DNA from: Siphonodentalium dalli
Lineage: Eukaryota > Mollusca > Scaphopoda > Gadilida > Siphonodentaliidae
Direction of reading: 5' to 3'
Assembly (NCBI GenBank): GCA_032622095.1
Contig: CP136065.1
Coordinates: 93,257,343 to 93,321,342, forward strand
Length of the DNA stretch: 64,000 bases
Program-made: the position numbers and the translations under genes
In this document: piece after piece, positions 43,673 to 54,529 of the stretch
How the letters are laid out: each line of letters opens with the position of its first letter
Position numbering within the stretch: the stretch's first letter is position 1
The notes under the pieces: generated by a model
What the model saw: only the letters and a program-made list of their open reading frames with translations
The model's database searches: none
Told to the model about the DNA's origin: nothing

Positions 43673-43836
43673 GAGTAATGCTCTAAGTAATCTACTTCTT
43701 AACCACAGCAGAATTATGGGTAACTTTTCAGGATTTAGTCGGAAATATGACTTGTTGCCATTCATCAGAAAGCTCTCGGTAAAAGTTACCCATAATTCTG
43801 CTGTGGTTAAGAAGTCGATTAACTAGGGCATTACTG
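43673..43836. mobile_element. Tc1/mariner-like MITE, internally deleted
   Basis: Starts GAGTAATGCTCTAAG, ends CTAGGGCATTACTG, TA on both sides. The central hairpin is shortened. It lies in gene B intron 4. Confidence 0.8.
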
Positions 43837-43844
43837 TATAGCCG

Positions 43845-45230
43845 ATGAATCCATTTTTACAGGTTGTTTTTAATCCCTGTCACAATTAGCTGCAAAAACA
43901 ATTTATGTCAGCAATTTTCACTACTAAAAAACCCCAGAAACTTAGGGTAATACATGCTATTAATTTTGAACTTATTACTCTTAGGTTGTATGAATAGGCT
44001 CGACATATATTGATTATGACCAATTACTTTTCATATAAATTCAATTCTCATCTGCTGATTTCTTGAGTTAATTAAGAGATCGAGCCAAAAGATGTTCATC
44101 CAGAGAATTTAACAACAATCATTTGGTAATACTTCAACACGTTTTCCATTGTAGCTGCTTGAAAGTCAGATATCAATCAAAATTGACAATTCTGTTGTTG
44201 GCGATGGCCGCCATTTTGTATTTAATAATTCCAGCTCGAAATTAGTGTAAATTGTAATTGATCAATTAATGCGTTTTTGGTAAATGTTAGTTACACTTCA
44301 TTATTTATAGGCAAATCATGTTATATAGTTAAAGCACCCGCTCTGCAGTAGTGAAGCGACTTGTGTATATGGACACGAATATGAGATAAACTAATCAACT
44401 TATTCAGCCCAATCTAAAAGTAGATATAATTTATTCATAGTTCAAGGGTTGTGTAGTCCAAAATTCTGTTATTGGCGATGGCCGCCATTTTGTATTTATT
44501 AATTCCACCTCGAAGTTAGTGTAATTTGTAAAAATGCCCAGGAGCAAAAATAAATAACAATTATCAGCAAATCATGTCCCACTTGGCAGAAACCCAAGAT
44601 ATTAAAAAATATGTGAATGTAAATTACACTAAAGCACTGAACTCTAACAAAAAGTGAAATTGCATAAACAAATTCTGTTCCCATATTTTATAAAATTATT
44701 AAAAATATTTGCCATCGAAAGAGGATTCTAGCAGCTTTACTGGACGTTTAGTTATGTTCTTCCATTTACTAACGTTATTTCCTCCTAAAAGATTGATGGA
44801 ATATTCTCAATGTTCACAGCTGAGACTTGTATTACACGGGGAGGCTAAACGACACATCTGCCAACATTTACACTGTGTATTATCATTCACATATATGATT
44901 TTTCTTATGCCCTGTTATGGTTTATCATCAAATCCTTGTAAAGATAAAAATTCATCCTGATAATCCCCTGAACATTAACATGTTATTGTCAAGTTCGCAC
45001 ACTTTGTTATGTAAACAAAAGCCAAATATGTTACAGAACCTGGCGTTTGTTTATATTACATAGTGTACAAAATTGAAATAACATACTATTTACGCGATAT
45101 TTATGATTGGTATACGAAAAAAATGTCTATATTTTAATATTCTTTTCACTTATGGCAGTTTTAACCAGTGTGATTATTTTAACAGCATACCCACCATGAA
45201 GGACACCAATGCCTTAATTATTTTAGCAGT
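43845..45230. other. No secure gene
   Basis: AT-rich intron sequence of gene B. A plus-strand frame after TCAATGTTCACAG at 44818 (LRLVLHGEAKRHICQHLHC) has an exon-like acceptor but no good donor, so it is not called. A direct duplication inside is listed separately. Confidence 0.35.
44190..44530 (+). repeat. Direct repeat around GGCGATGGCCGCCATTTTG
   Basis: TTCTGTT-TTGGCGATGGCCGCC, ATTTTGTATTTA and AATTCCAxCTCGAAxTTAGTG occur at 44191-44256 and again at 44461-44530, 268 bp apart. The first copy has one small difference in the spacer. Confidence 0.7.
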
Positions 45231-45662
45231 TACCTGAAGGGTTAAAAACCTGGTTACTGAATACTAAATGTTCAAAAGTCAAAATGTGAAAATCATTGAC
45301 CCATCCAGCAAACCTCATCAGTATCCAAAGGTCGAGGAGTTCAGAAAGTCGTGACAATTAATTTAAAACAAACAACAACAATATTTGAGCCTTGTAATCT
45401 ATAGAAGGATTTTTGATTAAGTTTCATATCGATAATTTTCTGCGCTCTAAATGAGTGCGGCAGCATAAGAAATGTTACTTTCTATTTAAGTAAAGGTTAA
45501 TTATTTTAATTCTCAAACCCTTCAAAATGAAGGATAATATAATTTCCGTACCAGTGGACAGACATAATTCTGAAAACAAGATATTTTTGTTTTGGAAAAT
45601 AAAATATGATTGTCTTGTCATAAAACTTTTTCCCAGCAATAAATTTCCCTAAAATAACATAC

Positions 45663-45837
45663 CCCTCTTGGTGCACTGTTCTTGGAAAAATTGCGTTGCC
45701 ATGTTCCCCACTTTCGAGGCCAGAAACTCTGTAGCAATTCCAGGAGTGGAATATGACCAGAGCTTTCTTCTGCCCCTGACCTGCTTTGAAGTCAACACAA
45801 CTATCTCTTCGCCATGACAGGCATGAAGTTTATTTAT
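45663..45837 (-). CDS. Gene B, exon 4, 58 codons
   Basis: The minus strand has a TGTATTTATAG acceptor, then INKLHACHGEEIVVLTSKQV, RGRRKLWSYSTPGIATEFLA and SKVGNMATQFFQEQCTKR, ending AGGG before GTATGT, a strong donor. Phase 0 in, 1 out. The sequence is clearly more protein-like and GC-richer than its surroundings. The RGRRK stretch is basic. No signal peptide or membrane helix is seen in this exon. I do not recognise the family. Confidence 0.65.
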
Positions 45838-46024
45838 CTATAAATACATGGAAATTATCAAATATCTATCTTCTTTATGTATGATTTCAATTTATTTTTC
45901 ATGGCAAGAAATATGACACATTAAAAATAACTAGCTCAAGCAAACTGGAAGATTTCCTGATTTAAACATAGAGCAATCAAATCAAATTACCATAATAGCA
46001 CAGAGTTTATAATTCAGTTCTGCT

Positions 46025-46072
46025 TAACCCTTTCATGACGGGAGCTGCGCTGGTGCAGCATTAAAGATCCTA
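46025..46072 (+). mobile_element. Half of a family A TTAA MITE
   Basis: TTAACCCTTTCATGACGGGAG then GCGCTGGTGCAGCATTAAAGATCC, after which similarity stops. Its intact CA|TTAA|AGATCC is the uninterrupted form of the site used by the nested element at 12335. Confidence 0.75.
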
Positions 46073-46198
46073 TAGTGAGGTGTACTATGATAAATTTAGA
46101 GTTATGCAACTTGGATCGTGTGGACACAATTAATTACCCATATCAATAGCAATGCCATCGTTGATATACATCATATTTGACATGCAATCCCCTGGTAA

Positions 46199-47103
46199 CA
46201 GGGGCGTAGGAAGCTATAATTATTGGGGGCTTATCAGGGGGCGTAGGAAAGTGGAATATTACGGGCCATATTCGATGGCCATAGGCCATCGACGACAGCC
46301 ACAGGCTGGAGATTGGGGAGAGCACGAGAGGGGTGTCCCCTCTCGATGGTGGGGGTCTGGGAAATTTTTCAGAATTTTAAACCCTCAGATCGCATTTCGT
46401 TGCATCTGTGACAGCAATTACGTTAAATAACACATTGAGGGAAAATATGGTATTTTAGTTTTTCACCTGTTGTACAAAATAGTATGGAGATCATTTTTGA
46501 CTCTCAAATAAGCGTGTGTGTACAACTGGAGCAGTCTTCCACGAAAACATGACATATGTATTCACATTCTCAGCTTTCCCCAGCCTAATCCATAGTAGTA
46601 GTGCATGTAACTGAAAGATGGCCTCGATAAAGCAGGCAGATTCGCCATATAAGCAGTGCCAAAGTACTAGCTGTGATGAAGCGTAGCTTACCTTCGATGG
46701 TCTGGTTTCCGTATTTACTCTTCAAATAATTTCATATTGAATTCATCTTGGAAATCTTGGTGTTGATTTATTTTGGAGCTTTGGACAAATTAGATACCGT
46801 TTGTGGGATAACACAATGATTTCTGAGAGAGTACTATCAAGAATGTTTATAAGGAGCAAAGGCTGGTGGATAGCACCATGCATACAGGGAGTTATAATTT
46901 ATTACCCGATAAAATTAACCTAAATGTTTGTACTTGTATGATAACACAAACCAGTGGTATAGAGTATACATGCACTATATATTTTGTGTCAAACTGTGCA
47001 GGCGGAGAATTTGATTGGTTAAGTTGAATAAATAAGAAATACAGTTTAAGTGTTGACCATTTTCTGGAAAAATTTTGGGGGGTATTTACCCGCCCCCCCC
47101 TTA

Positions 47104-47135
<32 letters not shown>

Positions 47136-47148
47136 TCCTACGCCCCTG
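46199..47148. mobile_element. hAT-like element, CAGGGGCGTAGG family, 950 bp
   Basis: It starts CAGGGGCGTAGGAAGC and ends GGTTCCTACGCCCCTG. CCTGGTAA at 46191-46198 and 47149-47156 is a perfect 8-bp TSD. A C29 tract lies just inside the right end (47104-47132). It shares GAGAGGGGTGTCCCCTCTCG with the 446-bp relative at 25823. Non-autonomous. It lies in gene B intron 3. Confidence 0.9.
47104..47132 (+). repeat. C29 homopolymer
   Basis: Twenty-nine C inside the right end of the hAT-like element, next to CGGTTCCTACGCCCCTG. Confidence 0.9.
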
Positions 47149-47235
47149 CCTGGTAACATAACAAGACTACAGATAAGTGTTCAAATGTAAAAACTTGGAA
47201 CAATCAAAGGAATCGTTCTGTTTGTTAACAACATA

Positions 47236-47374
47236 CAGTAATGCTCTAATTAATCGACTCCATAACCACAGCAGAATTATGGGTAATTTTTCAGGATTTA
47301 GTCGGAAATATGGCTTGTTGCCATTCATCAGAAAGCTCTGTTGGTTATGGAGTCGATTAATTAGGGCATTACTG
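47236..47374. mobile_element. Tc1/mariner-like MITE, 139 bp
   Basis: CAGTAATGCTCTAATTAATC and GATTAATTAGGGCATTACTG ends with TA on both sides. The right subterminal part is shortened. Confidence 0.8.
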
Positions 47375-47447
47375 TACTTAAATTTTATTGGCATGTGGTC
47401 GCATAGATATTTCATGAGCTGCCCATTTTTCACGATTTGGCATGCCT

Positions 47448-47674
47448 CAAAGAATTAGTGCGTCTGTCATTTGCAGAATGAGGTCCCAGAGGGTGAATGC
47501 GCATGGCAGACTAGCATCAATAAATTCACCCTCTGAGAACCTCATTCTTCTGAGACCTCAACTGCTATTTGAGACCTGGGATCAGAAAGATGTCCCAGAG
47601 GGTAAATTTAGTGATGATAAATTCACCCTCTAGGGACCTCATTCTGCAAATGAGTCACACTATTTCAAGGCCTG
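47448..47674. mobile_element. hAT-like hairpin MITE, degraded
   Basis: A TCTGTCATTTGCAGAATGAGG left part and CACTATTTCAAGGCCTG right end are present, with shortened hairpins. GCATGCCT and GCATGTCT at the flanks may be the TSD. The left terminus has lost several bases. Confidence 0.65.
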
Positions 47675-47934
47675 CATGTCTCTCATTTTACTGTTTTGCT
47701 CAGATCAGAATCAATAAAGTATTGGAAGTAAACTAAATGTAAGGTTGTTTTTATAAGGTCAATGTAGACCAGAATTATCCTCTTTTTGGCATATCCATGG
47801 GATCAGTATTTTTTCATGGTAGGCCTATGCAGTATTTTTTCATGGTATGCAGAGAGTATTCTTTTTCTTTTTTATTAGTCCATTCCATTGTCTTAGTAGC
47901 CTTGGGGTAGCCAAAAGCACAGTACTGTGTACAC

Positions 47935-48655
47935 CCATCAGTAAGCCCGGGGGGATCGTGCCCGGTTTTGCTCAAAAAGTAAGTACTGGGCTTACTCACG
48001 AGGACCCCCCTGTGCAAAAATTCTGTTAGCCTTCAGGTGTCGACCTACCATCATGTACCGATACCATATTTTTGTATTGAATAAAGATAATGTGTTTTAT
48101 TTATATTATTAAGAAGACAAAATCATATAATAACCAAAAACAGTTCTGTACATTTTGAGATTAATTTGTAAACACAATAGGGTTGTATGATGAGTTCACA
48201 AGTTAATTTTGTTGCACTAATGATTATTAACCAAGCTAATTCTTATAAGAACACAAGAGGTCACCCTTCTGCATTATCAAAGGATCCTACAAAAACACCA
48301 AGTTATTACTCCACATCCCATTGGATTTACTCTGATAGAGGTGTGAACAATAAGTGACACCTTTGATTTTATTGAATTGATACCTCTTTGATTGATCTAA
48401 CAACTAAGAATAGAATAATATGTGTATAATTCACAACTATATCATACATCTATTATACATCTTTATTATTTAAGAAAAAACAACTGGAAAAAATAATAAA
48501 AGATGTGCTTGAGTATCTTCTCCTATTCTACAGCATAGAGACATGATTGTATTCACCTTCCAAATGCTCAGAAATGGGGGTGGTCTTATCTACGAGGATA
48601 AAAAACCCAGACTGGGCTTATCTTCGAGGATGGGCTTACTGACGGGTGTATACAG
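47935..48655. mobile_element. TA-flanked inverted-repeat element, 721 bp
   Basis: The left end CTGTGTACACCCATCAGTAA continues GCCC and pairs with the complement at 48627-48655, ending GGGTGTATACAG. TA lies at 47933-47934 and 48656-48657. GGGCTTAxTxxxGAGGA motifs repeat subterminally on both sides. The interior has no ORF. Confidence 0.75.
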
Positions 48656-48667
48656 TAGTGGAACATA

Positions 48668-49104
48668 CAAGCCTGCAAAAGTATGTCTGTAATTTGCAGA
48701 ATGAGGTCCCCCAGAGAGTGAATTTAGTGATGCTATCCCGCAAAGCGAGCAAGCACCACCAGATTCAACCTCTGGGGACCTCAGTCTGCTTAGGACTTAT
48801 CTTCTGGGAAGTAGTCTCAAATTAACATTGTTTTTAGTTACTTTTTCCCTCAGGAAAAGTTTCTACTATTAAATTTGCAGAAGATAAAATGCATAATCGA
48901 GGTGACTAATGGGTGAACATCACCAACTTCAACTGGGTAACTTCAATCTGATCCTAGGGTCTCCTATAGTATAGCAGTCGAGGCCTAAGCAGAATGAGGA
49001 TCCCAGAGGGTGAATTTGGCTGCCCACCACGCGGAAGAGCATCACTAAATTCACTCTCTGGAACCCTCATTCTGCAAATGACAGACACACTATTTGCAGG
49101 CTTG
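48668..49104. mobile_element. hAT-like hairpin MITE, full length, perfect TSD
   Basis: CAAGCCTGCAAAAGTATGTC at the left and CACACTATTTGCAGGCTTG at the right. GGAACATA at 48660-48667 and 49105-49112 is a perfect 8-bp TSD. Two hairpins flank a middle with CTTCAACTGGG and ATAATCGAGGTGACTAATGG. This is the best reference copy of the family in the window. Confidence 0.9.
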
Positions 49105-49255
49105 GGAACATACCATTCATTTAATACACAAATAGGATTATCAAGTAACTACAGAAAAAGAACCAAGGAGAACAAAATAGAAAATTAACAAAATAAGTAT
49201 GCACATATCTCAATATATTAATATAAAGTAAAAAAAATCAAGTTGAAAAACTTAC

Positions 49256-49318
49256 TCTTTGAGTTAGAACTTTATGCTGCTTATATGGATCGCTTGGGCA
49301 AGGTTGGCCCCAGTTCAC
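49256..49318 (-). CDS. Gene B, exon 3, VNWGQPCPSDPYKQHKVLTQ
   Basis: A CTTTTTTCAG acceptor precedes GTGAACTGGGG; the exon ends CAAAGA before GTAAGT, a consensus donor. It is exactly 21 codons, phase 0 to 0: VNWGQPCPSDPYKQHKVLTQ and R. Both borders are strong and the phases match exons 2 and 4. Confidence 0.65.
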
Positions 49319-49329
49319 CTGAAAAAAGT

Positions 49330-50580
49330 TTATAAATAAAGTAAAAAATAACAATTTTGTTACGTTCTTCCGAGTTCTTAATGACTTTATTCCAATTATT
49401 TACATCTGTAACCAATGTACTCTCAGGTGCCTACTAATAGCGTCAGCACAATTATTAATTTTGGAGAAAATTCCCAACAATCACGTTTATTTGGCATTGA
49501 GACATAGATTGAAATTGCCATCACTATTATTAATTTCAGCCTAAATCCCCACCCATCACTATTATTAGGCCATCACGATTATTAGGTACCTAAGAGTAGA
49601 AAGATGCCATTTGATTACAATTCAATTTGCTTCGCCCTCAGCTCAACATGCATTGCTCCATTGATGAACTTGACAGGATGGCTCATATCACTGTGGCGTG
49701 TCGTTAAATGTGTAAAATATAAATTAAAAAATATATAAGTTTAAAACGAGTGCCCCACTTTTAAAAATTCATCGCTATATACATGTAATACAATACGTAA
49801 CAGGGGAGTTTACTTTTTCAGATACCTCTTCACTTCTAATGGCCATAATTCACAAACACATGAACTGATTCATAAAATTCCAATGCCAATTGATCGATTA
49901 AAAGCTACATGTATATTTTCAATTACAATACACAATTCTAGGATAAACTGTTCCAAAACTTCGAACATGCTGAACAGATCTAATGTTAATCTACCCACAT
50001 CAGTGGCATATTTGTATCCAAGTCGCCACTCTTTTTCCCAGTCTCAGCAATAATTTTAAATTAGTTTTGATGTATACCCATACCATGTATGGTTCATATA
50101 AGGCCAAAGAAAAAAAGTGTTGTGGTTCGGGTTTCCCGACCGACCCTATCTTAAAGCTGCGACCCTAAAGATTTTGTTGGTAAATCATAAAAAAAATTAC
50201 GACAATCTCCGTAGCGCAGCGCATCACGTACGGAAACGAAGAACGGTACGATTTATAGTAGTACGTTTATTCCTCGTATCCGGTTTCTAATAATTCATGT
50301 CGCCAAAGTTTGTGACCGCATAATACAGAGAAAATGTCTTCTATAATAGCGATTATTGTCGAAAAATGCGAACATTTAGCCCAACAAAAATACTTAAGAC
50401 TATATCTCACATCACATTCTCCATAAATGTCACTGTCAAACCCCCTCACCCCAGAATGCAGAACCAGTTTACTGTTCACCAATCAATATGCGAACGTAAT
50501 CATCAGCAATTCGAAAAATATAAGACCTTTGATGAATATTAACCTTGTGCGGCCCACAAGGAGCATGTCGGCACATGTTT
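49330..50580. other. No gene seen
   Basis: Gene B intron sequence. A CCTACTAATAG-type phrase repeats near 49430 and 49580. The open minus-strand frame near 50300-50480 has no splice borders. Confidence 0.35.
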
Positions 50581-50604
50581 ATGATTCAGGACTATAGGGA
50601 CATG

Positions 50605-50690
50605 TTCCAACATGGAGTAAGTAAAGGGCCTCTGTAGTCACTGCCTGTGGCAAAATCTTCCTAAAAGTGGAAGGAGCAATAAGTATATGC
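50605..50690. repeat. Sequence related to the 34.1-34.2 kb exon
   Basis: On the minus strand GACTACAGAGG...ACTCCATGTTGGAACAT matches GACTACTACCG...ACTCCATGTTGGAATAT of the candidate exon at 34100-34219. Here the frame soon stops. On the plus strand CAG|GACTATAGGGACATGTTCC...GGA|GTAAGT looks like a 27-base exon. Which strand, if any, is real is unclear. Confidence 0.35.
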
Positions 50691-50699
50691 CTAGCCTGA

Positions 50700-52150
50700 A
50701 CATATTTCTCCTCTTTCTTTTATGTCACAATATAGAGCTTTAGTTGCTGAAAGTGACATTAAACACCAACTAATCATTGATGAATATTATTTCTAATATC
50801 ACAGATTACATTTCACTTTTGCTCTACTGTATGATCTGATTCATCCCCAGAATGCCCTAAATTACAAAAAAACACTGGCAATTTACTATATGTATTTAGT
50901 ATTCGCTCTCAGTTGAAACTATGACAACCACCAGGACACATTCATATATTTGGTTGGTGAACACAAACTAGTATATTACTGAAACTAGTAGCACTTGCCA
51001 TCGGCGACTGGCCCACAACTCATCCAGATAATGAATTGGAGATCCAAATGGAGTATTGGATCCAAACTTAAGTCGACATGTATTCATGCAGAATTTGAAC
51101 CTTTCACTCAATTGCGCTTGGTGATGTGACAATTTGGTGTCATACACCCAATGAGCCATGAAAGCTGCAAGCCAACTTGTTTCACATCTCCCAATTTTCT
51201 CAGTGTATAGACCGGTCCATGTGTTTAATGAGTTACCGGTCCATGTGTTTAATGAGTTGCACATCTATTGCACATGTATCTTATGGTGCATGGACTAGGT
51301 GGCAGACTCATCTTATAACTTACACCATTACAAATGTGTGCAATAATTCTCAAATCATTACATGCTTGGATGGATCTACATATCCACATTTTTCAATGCA
51401 GTATTTTCTATAACATAACATTTGAACACAACTCATACTTGATACATAGGGTAGATAACGAATATTTTAATATCTAGTGTCTGAATATCATGGATACAAA
51501 TATGTACATGTACATGTAAGATTCTGAAATGGTTAATACATTTTGTAAATAAGTGACCAACTGGCATAATTATACTCAAGGGACCATCCCTGTAAATAAA
51601 AAAAATTTAAAAAACCCTACATACCTACCCTATTTTTTTCTGGCACGAAACCCGAACCACAACACTTTTTTTATTTGGCCTAATGCTGATGTCCGGATCG
51701 ACCATTTGTCGTTCGTCCGTCTGTTCATAGAAACTTGCTATCCAACATGATAACTCAAGTATTTTTTATCGGAACCTTTATAGCTTTTGGTATTATCGGT
51801 TGACTGGTTCAGATAATATGTAAACTTTGCTTCATTCCATAGACATGTATGCACTTATAGTGATAAAAGGGGAGTAACTCTACATAATGTTTACTCTCAT
51901 CTGCTGGCTGTAGCTGGCAGTGCCTGTACCCAGGACATTATAAAGCTGTGGTGGCCAGATAATTAATTAGGTTTGTCAACATTCAGCTGTGTGTTTATTC
52001 TAAAACCATTGAAATGTTATTGTTGTAACTTTGAAACATTAAATCAAGTGACAAACCTGGGTATAGTCCCATCACATGATGTCATTGAAAATTGTTAACC
52101 CTATGCACACATCATATGGTCTTGTAGTATGTTTCATTTGATAATTCTAC
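50700..52150. other. No gene seen
   Basis: AT-rich. A TTACCGGTCCATGTGTTTAATGA phrase is tandemly repeated at 51209 and 51234. No exon is supported. Confidence 0.35.
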
Positions 52151-52162
52151 ATGTGTTTCCAG

Positions 52163-52396
52163 GTTGATGGTGATCCACTTTTAGCTTGCATGGATTATGG
52201 GATTAAAATTAACCCATTCCATCTGCTTTCCGATGCCACAGCAGATGTTAAATTAAATCTTCAACTTTTAGCAAGGTTCAGTAATGAATTATATAAACCA
52301 CCTACTGAATACTTATATCATTATAAGAAAAGTCTTATTTTGAAATTCCCTCAATTGCCTTTGTGCTGCAGGAAAATAAGTGCTGGTATTCATTGA
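52163..52396 (+). CDS. Candidate terminal exon, plus strand, 77 residues
   Basis: A CTACATGTGTTTCCAG acceptor precedes GTTGATGGTGATCC. The frame is open for 77 codons to TGA: VDGDPLLACMDYGIKINPFH, LLSDATADVKLNLQLLARFS, NELYKPPTEYLYHYKKSLIL, KFPQLPLCCRKISAGIH. Residue use looks coding, with charged and aromatic residues well mixed. It runs antisense to an intron of gene B. No partner exon is secured; the 27-base candidate at 50619 would fit in phase. Family unknown. Confidence 0.4.
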   Translation, partial: VDGDPLLACMDYGIKINPFHLLSDATADVKLNLQLLARFSNELYKPPTEYLYHYKKSLILKFPQLPLCCRKISAGIH

Positions 52397-52861
52397 GACT
52401 GACTTTTTGTATGAGTTTCTAAATCAAATGACATGCTCTTTATGGACTATTTTGTGTTGATAAGTTCTTTAGTTTGGGTAAGATTAACCCTTCACAATTT
52501 GATTTGATAATTCAAATATTTGCATTTATATACATGTATTTCATGGCACAGGTTACGATAACTCACCCCTGACCTGCATAGTGAGGGTAATTTGGTTTAT
52601 TTGCCTAAACATGTTAACCACATCCACCAGTTTCATTGACACAATGTGATAACTAAATATTTTTCAACCGATCACTCTTATAATTACATCCAGGTTAATC
52701 ATGACAAATTCTTCACCTCTATATATTTTATCATCGATTGATTGGCATTGATAATATTAACCCTACCTTTAACCATGACATGAACACATGCTATCCAAAG
52801 TAATACTTTGTCTGATCAGTCTCATGTTTATACCTATCAAACTAAATGATGGAACTCACCC

Positions 52862-52877
52862 TCCCCCCCCCCCCCCC
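52862..52877 (+). repeat. Short poly-C run
   Basis: About 16 C following CACCCT. No transposon ends are recognised nearby. Confidence 0.8.
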
Positions 52878-53189
52878 ATTTATCTCCACATGGTTACAGA
52901 TTTATATTATGTTCTAGATCGCTGATTTTGAGTTGGTATTATTGAAGGTATGGGTTTATAAGCATTTGCCGATCGTAATCAGCCTCTCGTTGCATTTAAA
53001 ATTTTAAGATGACCTCAATGACCTATTGGCGAGCATGCACTGAGTATATTTTGTGATCGTTGATTGGCTAAACTGGCATCACATGTAATTTGTGTATTCT
53101 GAAGTCGCTTCGCAATTATTGTGCGATACGGCCATTAGTTCCAGAGAAACCAGTTTGCCTGTGCGGATCTAACATCATAACGTAAATAC

Positions 53190-53765
53190 ACGATGTTGGA
53201 CAGAGACCAGACCCAGACTGTGACCCAGATTGTTGAAATACATATCCATGCTAAATTTCATCGCAAATGGTGCAGAAATGTAGATGGCTCTAAGGAACAT
53301 AAACAGAGAGTGACAGTCAGCGAGAGAGAGGGAGATACACACACTTACATTTAAATATTAGACTTGCAAATGTACGCGTCATTGCACGAGCATTTGAAAA
53401 TTGAAACAGTTACTATAAATAATGTAGGGCGGAGTCAAGAACCAGCCCATGCTACCTGGAGGCTGAAATACATGACCACACCAAATTACAGTGAGACCCG
53501 CCCAGTAGTTTCTGAGGAACATCGGGCCCATGACTATATGACGTTATAATGTAAAAACGCGATGTAGGGTGGGGTCATGACCCAGCACATGTTACCCAGA
53601 TGGCTCAAATACATGACTGTACCAATTTTGTTCAGTGTGATGTGGCTCCTGTCATAACATCAAAAGGTGATGTTGGGTGGAGACCACACCAAGCTCAAGT
53701 TATCAGGAGAACCAAAATACAGAGAGAGACACACACACACACACATTCACATTTATATATTACAT
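53190..53765 (+). repeat. Tandem-like dispersed repeat with (AC)n tail
   Basis: GATGTxGGxxGGxGxC-ACCxAGC-CA...GAAATACATGAC segments recur at about 53205, 53425, 53560 and 53665. Two of them end in GAGAGAGACACACAC and a CATTTATATATTA tail (53340 and 53740). The layout resembles nested or tandem 3' ends of a non-LTR element or SINE (inference). Confidence 0.5.
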
Positions 53766-53805
53766 GTACAATGTAGATTTATAGCTATAAAATTGTAGAA
53801 CGTAC

Positions 53806-53876
53806 CTTATCCCAAATTTGTTTAGTTTTTTCGGTGACAACTGTGTGACTGGCTTCAATGGAATTTTGTATTTCCT
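53806..53876 (-). CDS. Gene B, exon 2, EIQNSIEASHTVVTEKTKQI
   Basis: A GTTTTCTTCCCCAG acceptor precedes AGGAAATACAAAATTCC; the exon ends GATAAG before GTACGT. Phase 1 in, 0 out: AG completes GAG (Glu) with exon 1, then EIQNSIEASHTVVTEKTKQI and WDK. With exon 1 this makes RL-EE-IQNSIEAS, a likely helical, amphipathic start. Splice borders are strong on both sides. Confidence 0.65.
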
Positions 53877-54529
53877 CTGGGGAAGAAAACAGTTTGTCAA
53901 TTTTCTAGTACATGTAGTGATCGAGGTATGAATTTTACCAACAAGCATGCTGAAGGTACAATACATGTAGAAATTATTTTTTTCTGAGTAATGGCTATGG
54001 CAGAAAAGTATTTAAAGTTTAGTTGGAACAGAGTCTGCAGACATGTTCACGATTTTGATAACCAGGAAGACTGAGGAAGTCGAAAATTTAAGTTGAAATT
54101 ATGGGAATATGTTATTTGTACAGACGGTGACTGAGTGCCATGCCATTGAAGAAGCCTGAGGATCAGCCACTAAAAAAGTGTTAACTATTTGATGAGACAA
54201 AACAGGTTATAACTCAAACAAAAAATATCCAACCAAACTTGTAATTGCAGATGAACAGGTTGGCATGTTGGCAAATATATGTGCCATGTTTCATAGAAAT
54301 TGACCAGGGAACGACGGATTACAAGCTTGCACAAAATTACATACATGTACATTGCTAAACATTCCTAAGTCAAGGAAGAAAAGAAGGATAACTCAAGTAA
54401 TAAAAGGTCGCAGACACCAATGTCACCCCAAACGAGGTGGCAGCAGAAAAAGGGGCCAACCTCAGTTTGCTGAATCCAGGAGAAATTGAGGGTAATCCGT
54501 ATTTGTGGAATTGCCGTGGCAATCCGGGA

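Noticed and set aside
45268-45354. Small plus-strand ORF, MFKSQNVKIIDPSSKPHQYP
   Set aside because: 28 codons with no splice borders and no partner exon; such short frames are expected by chance. Worth a glance if plus-strand transcripts exist there.
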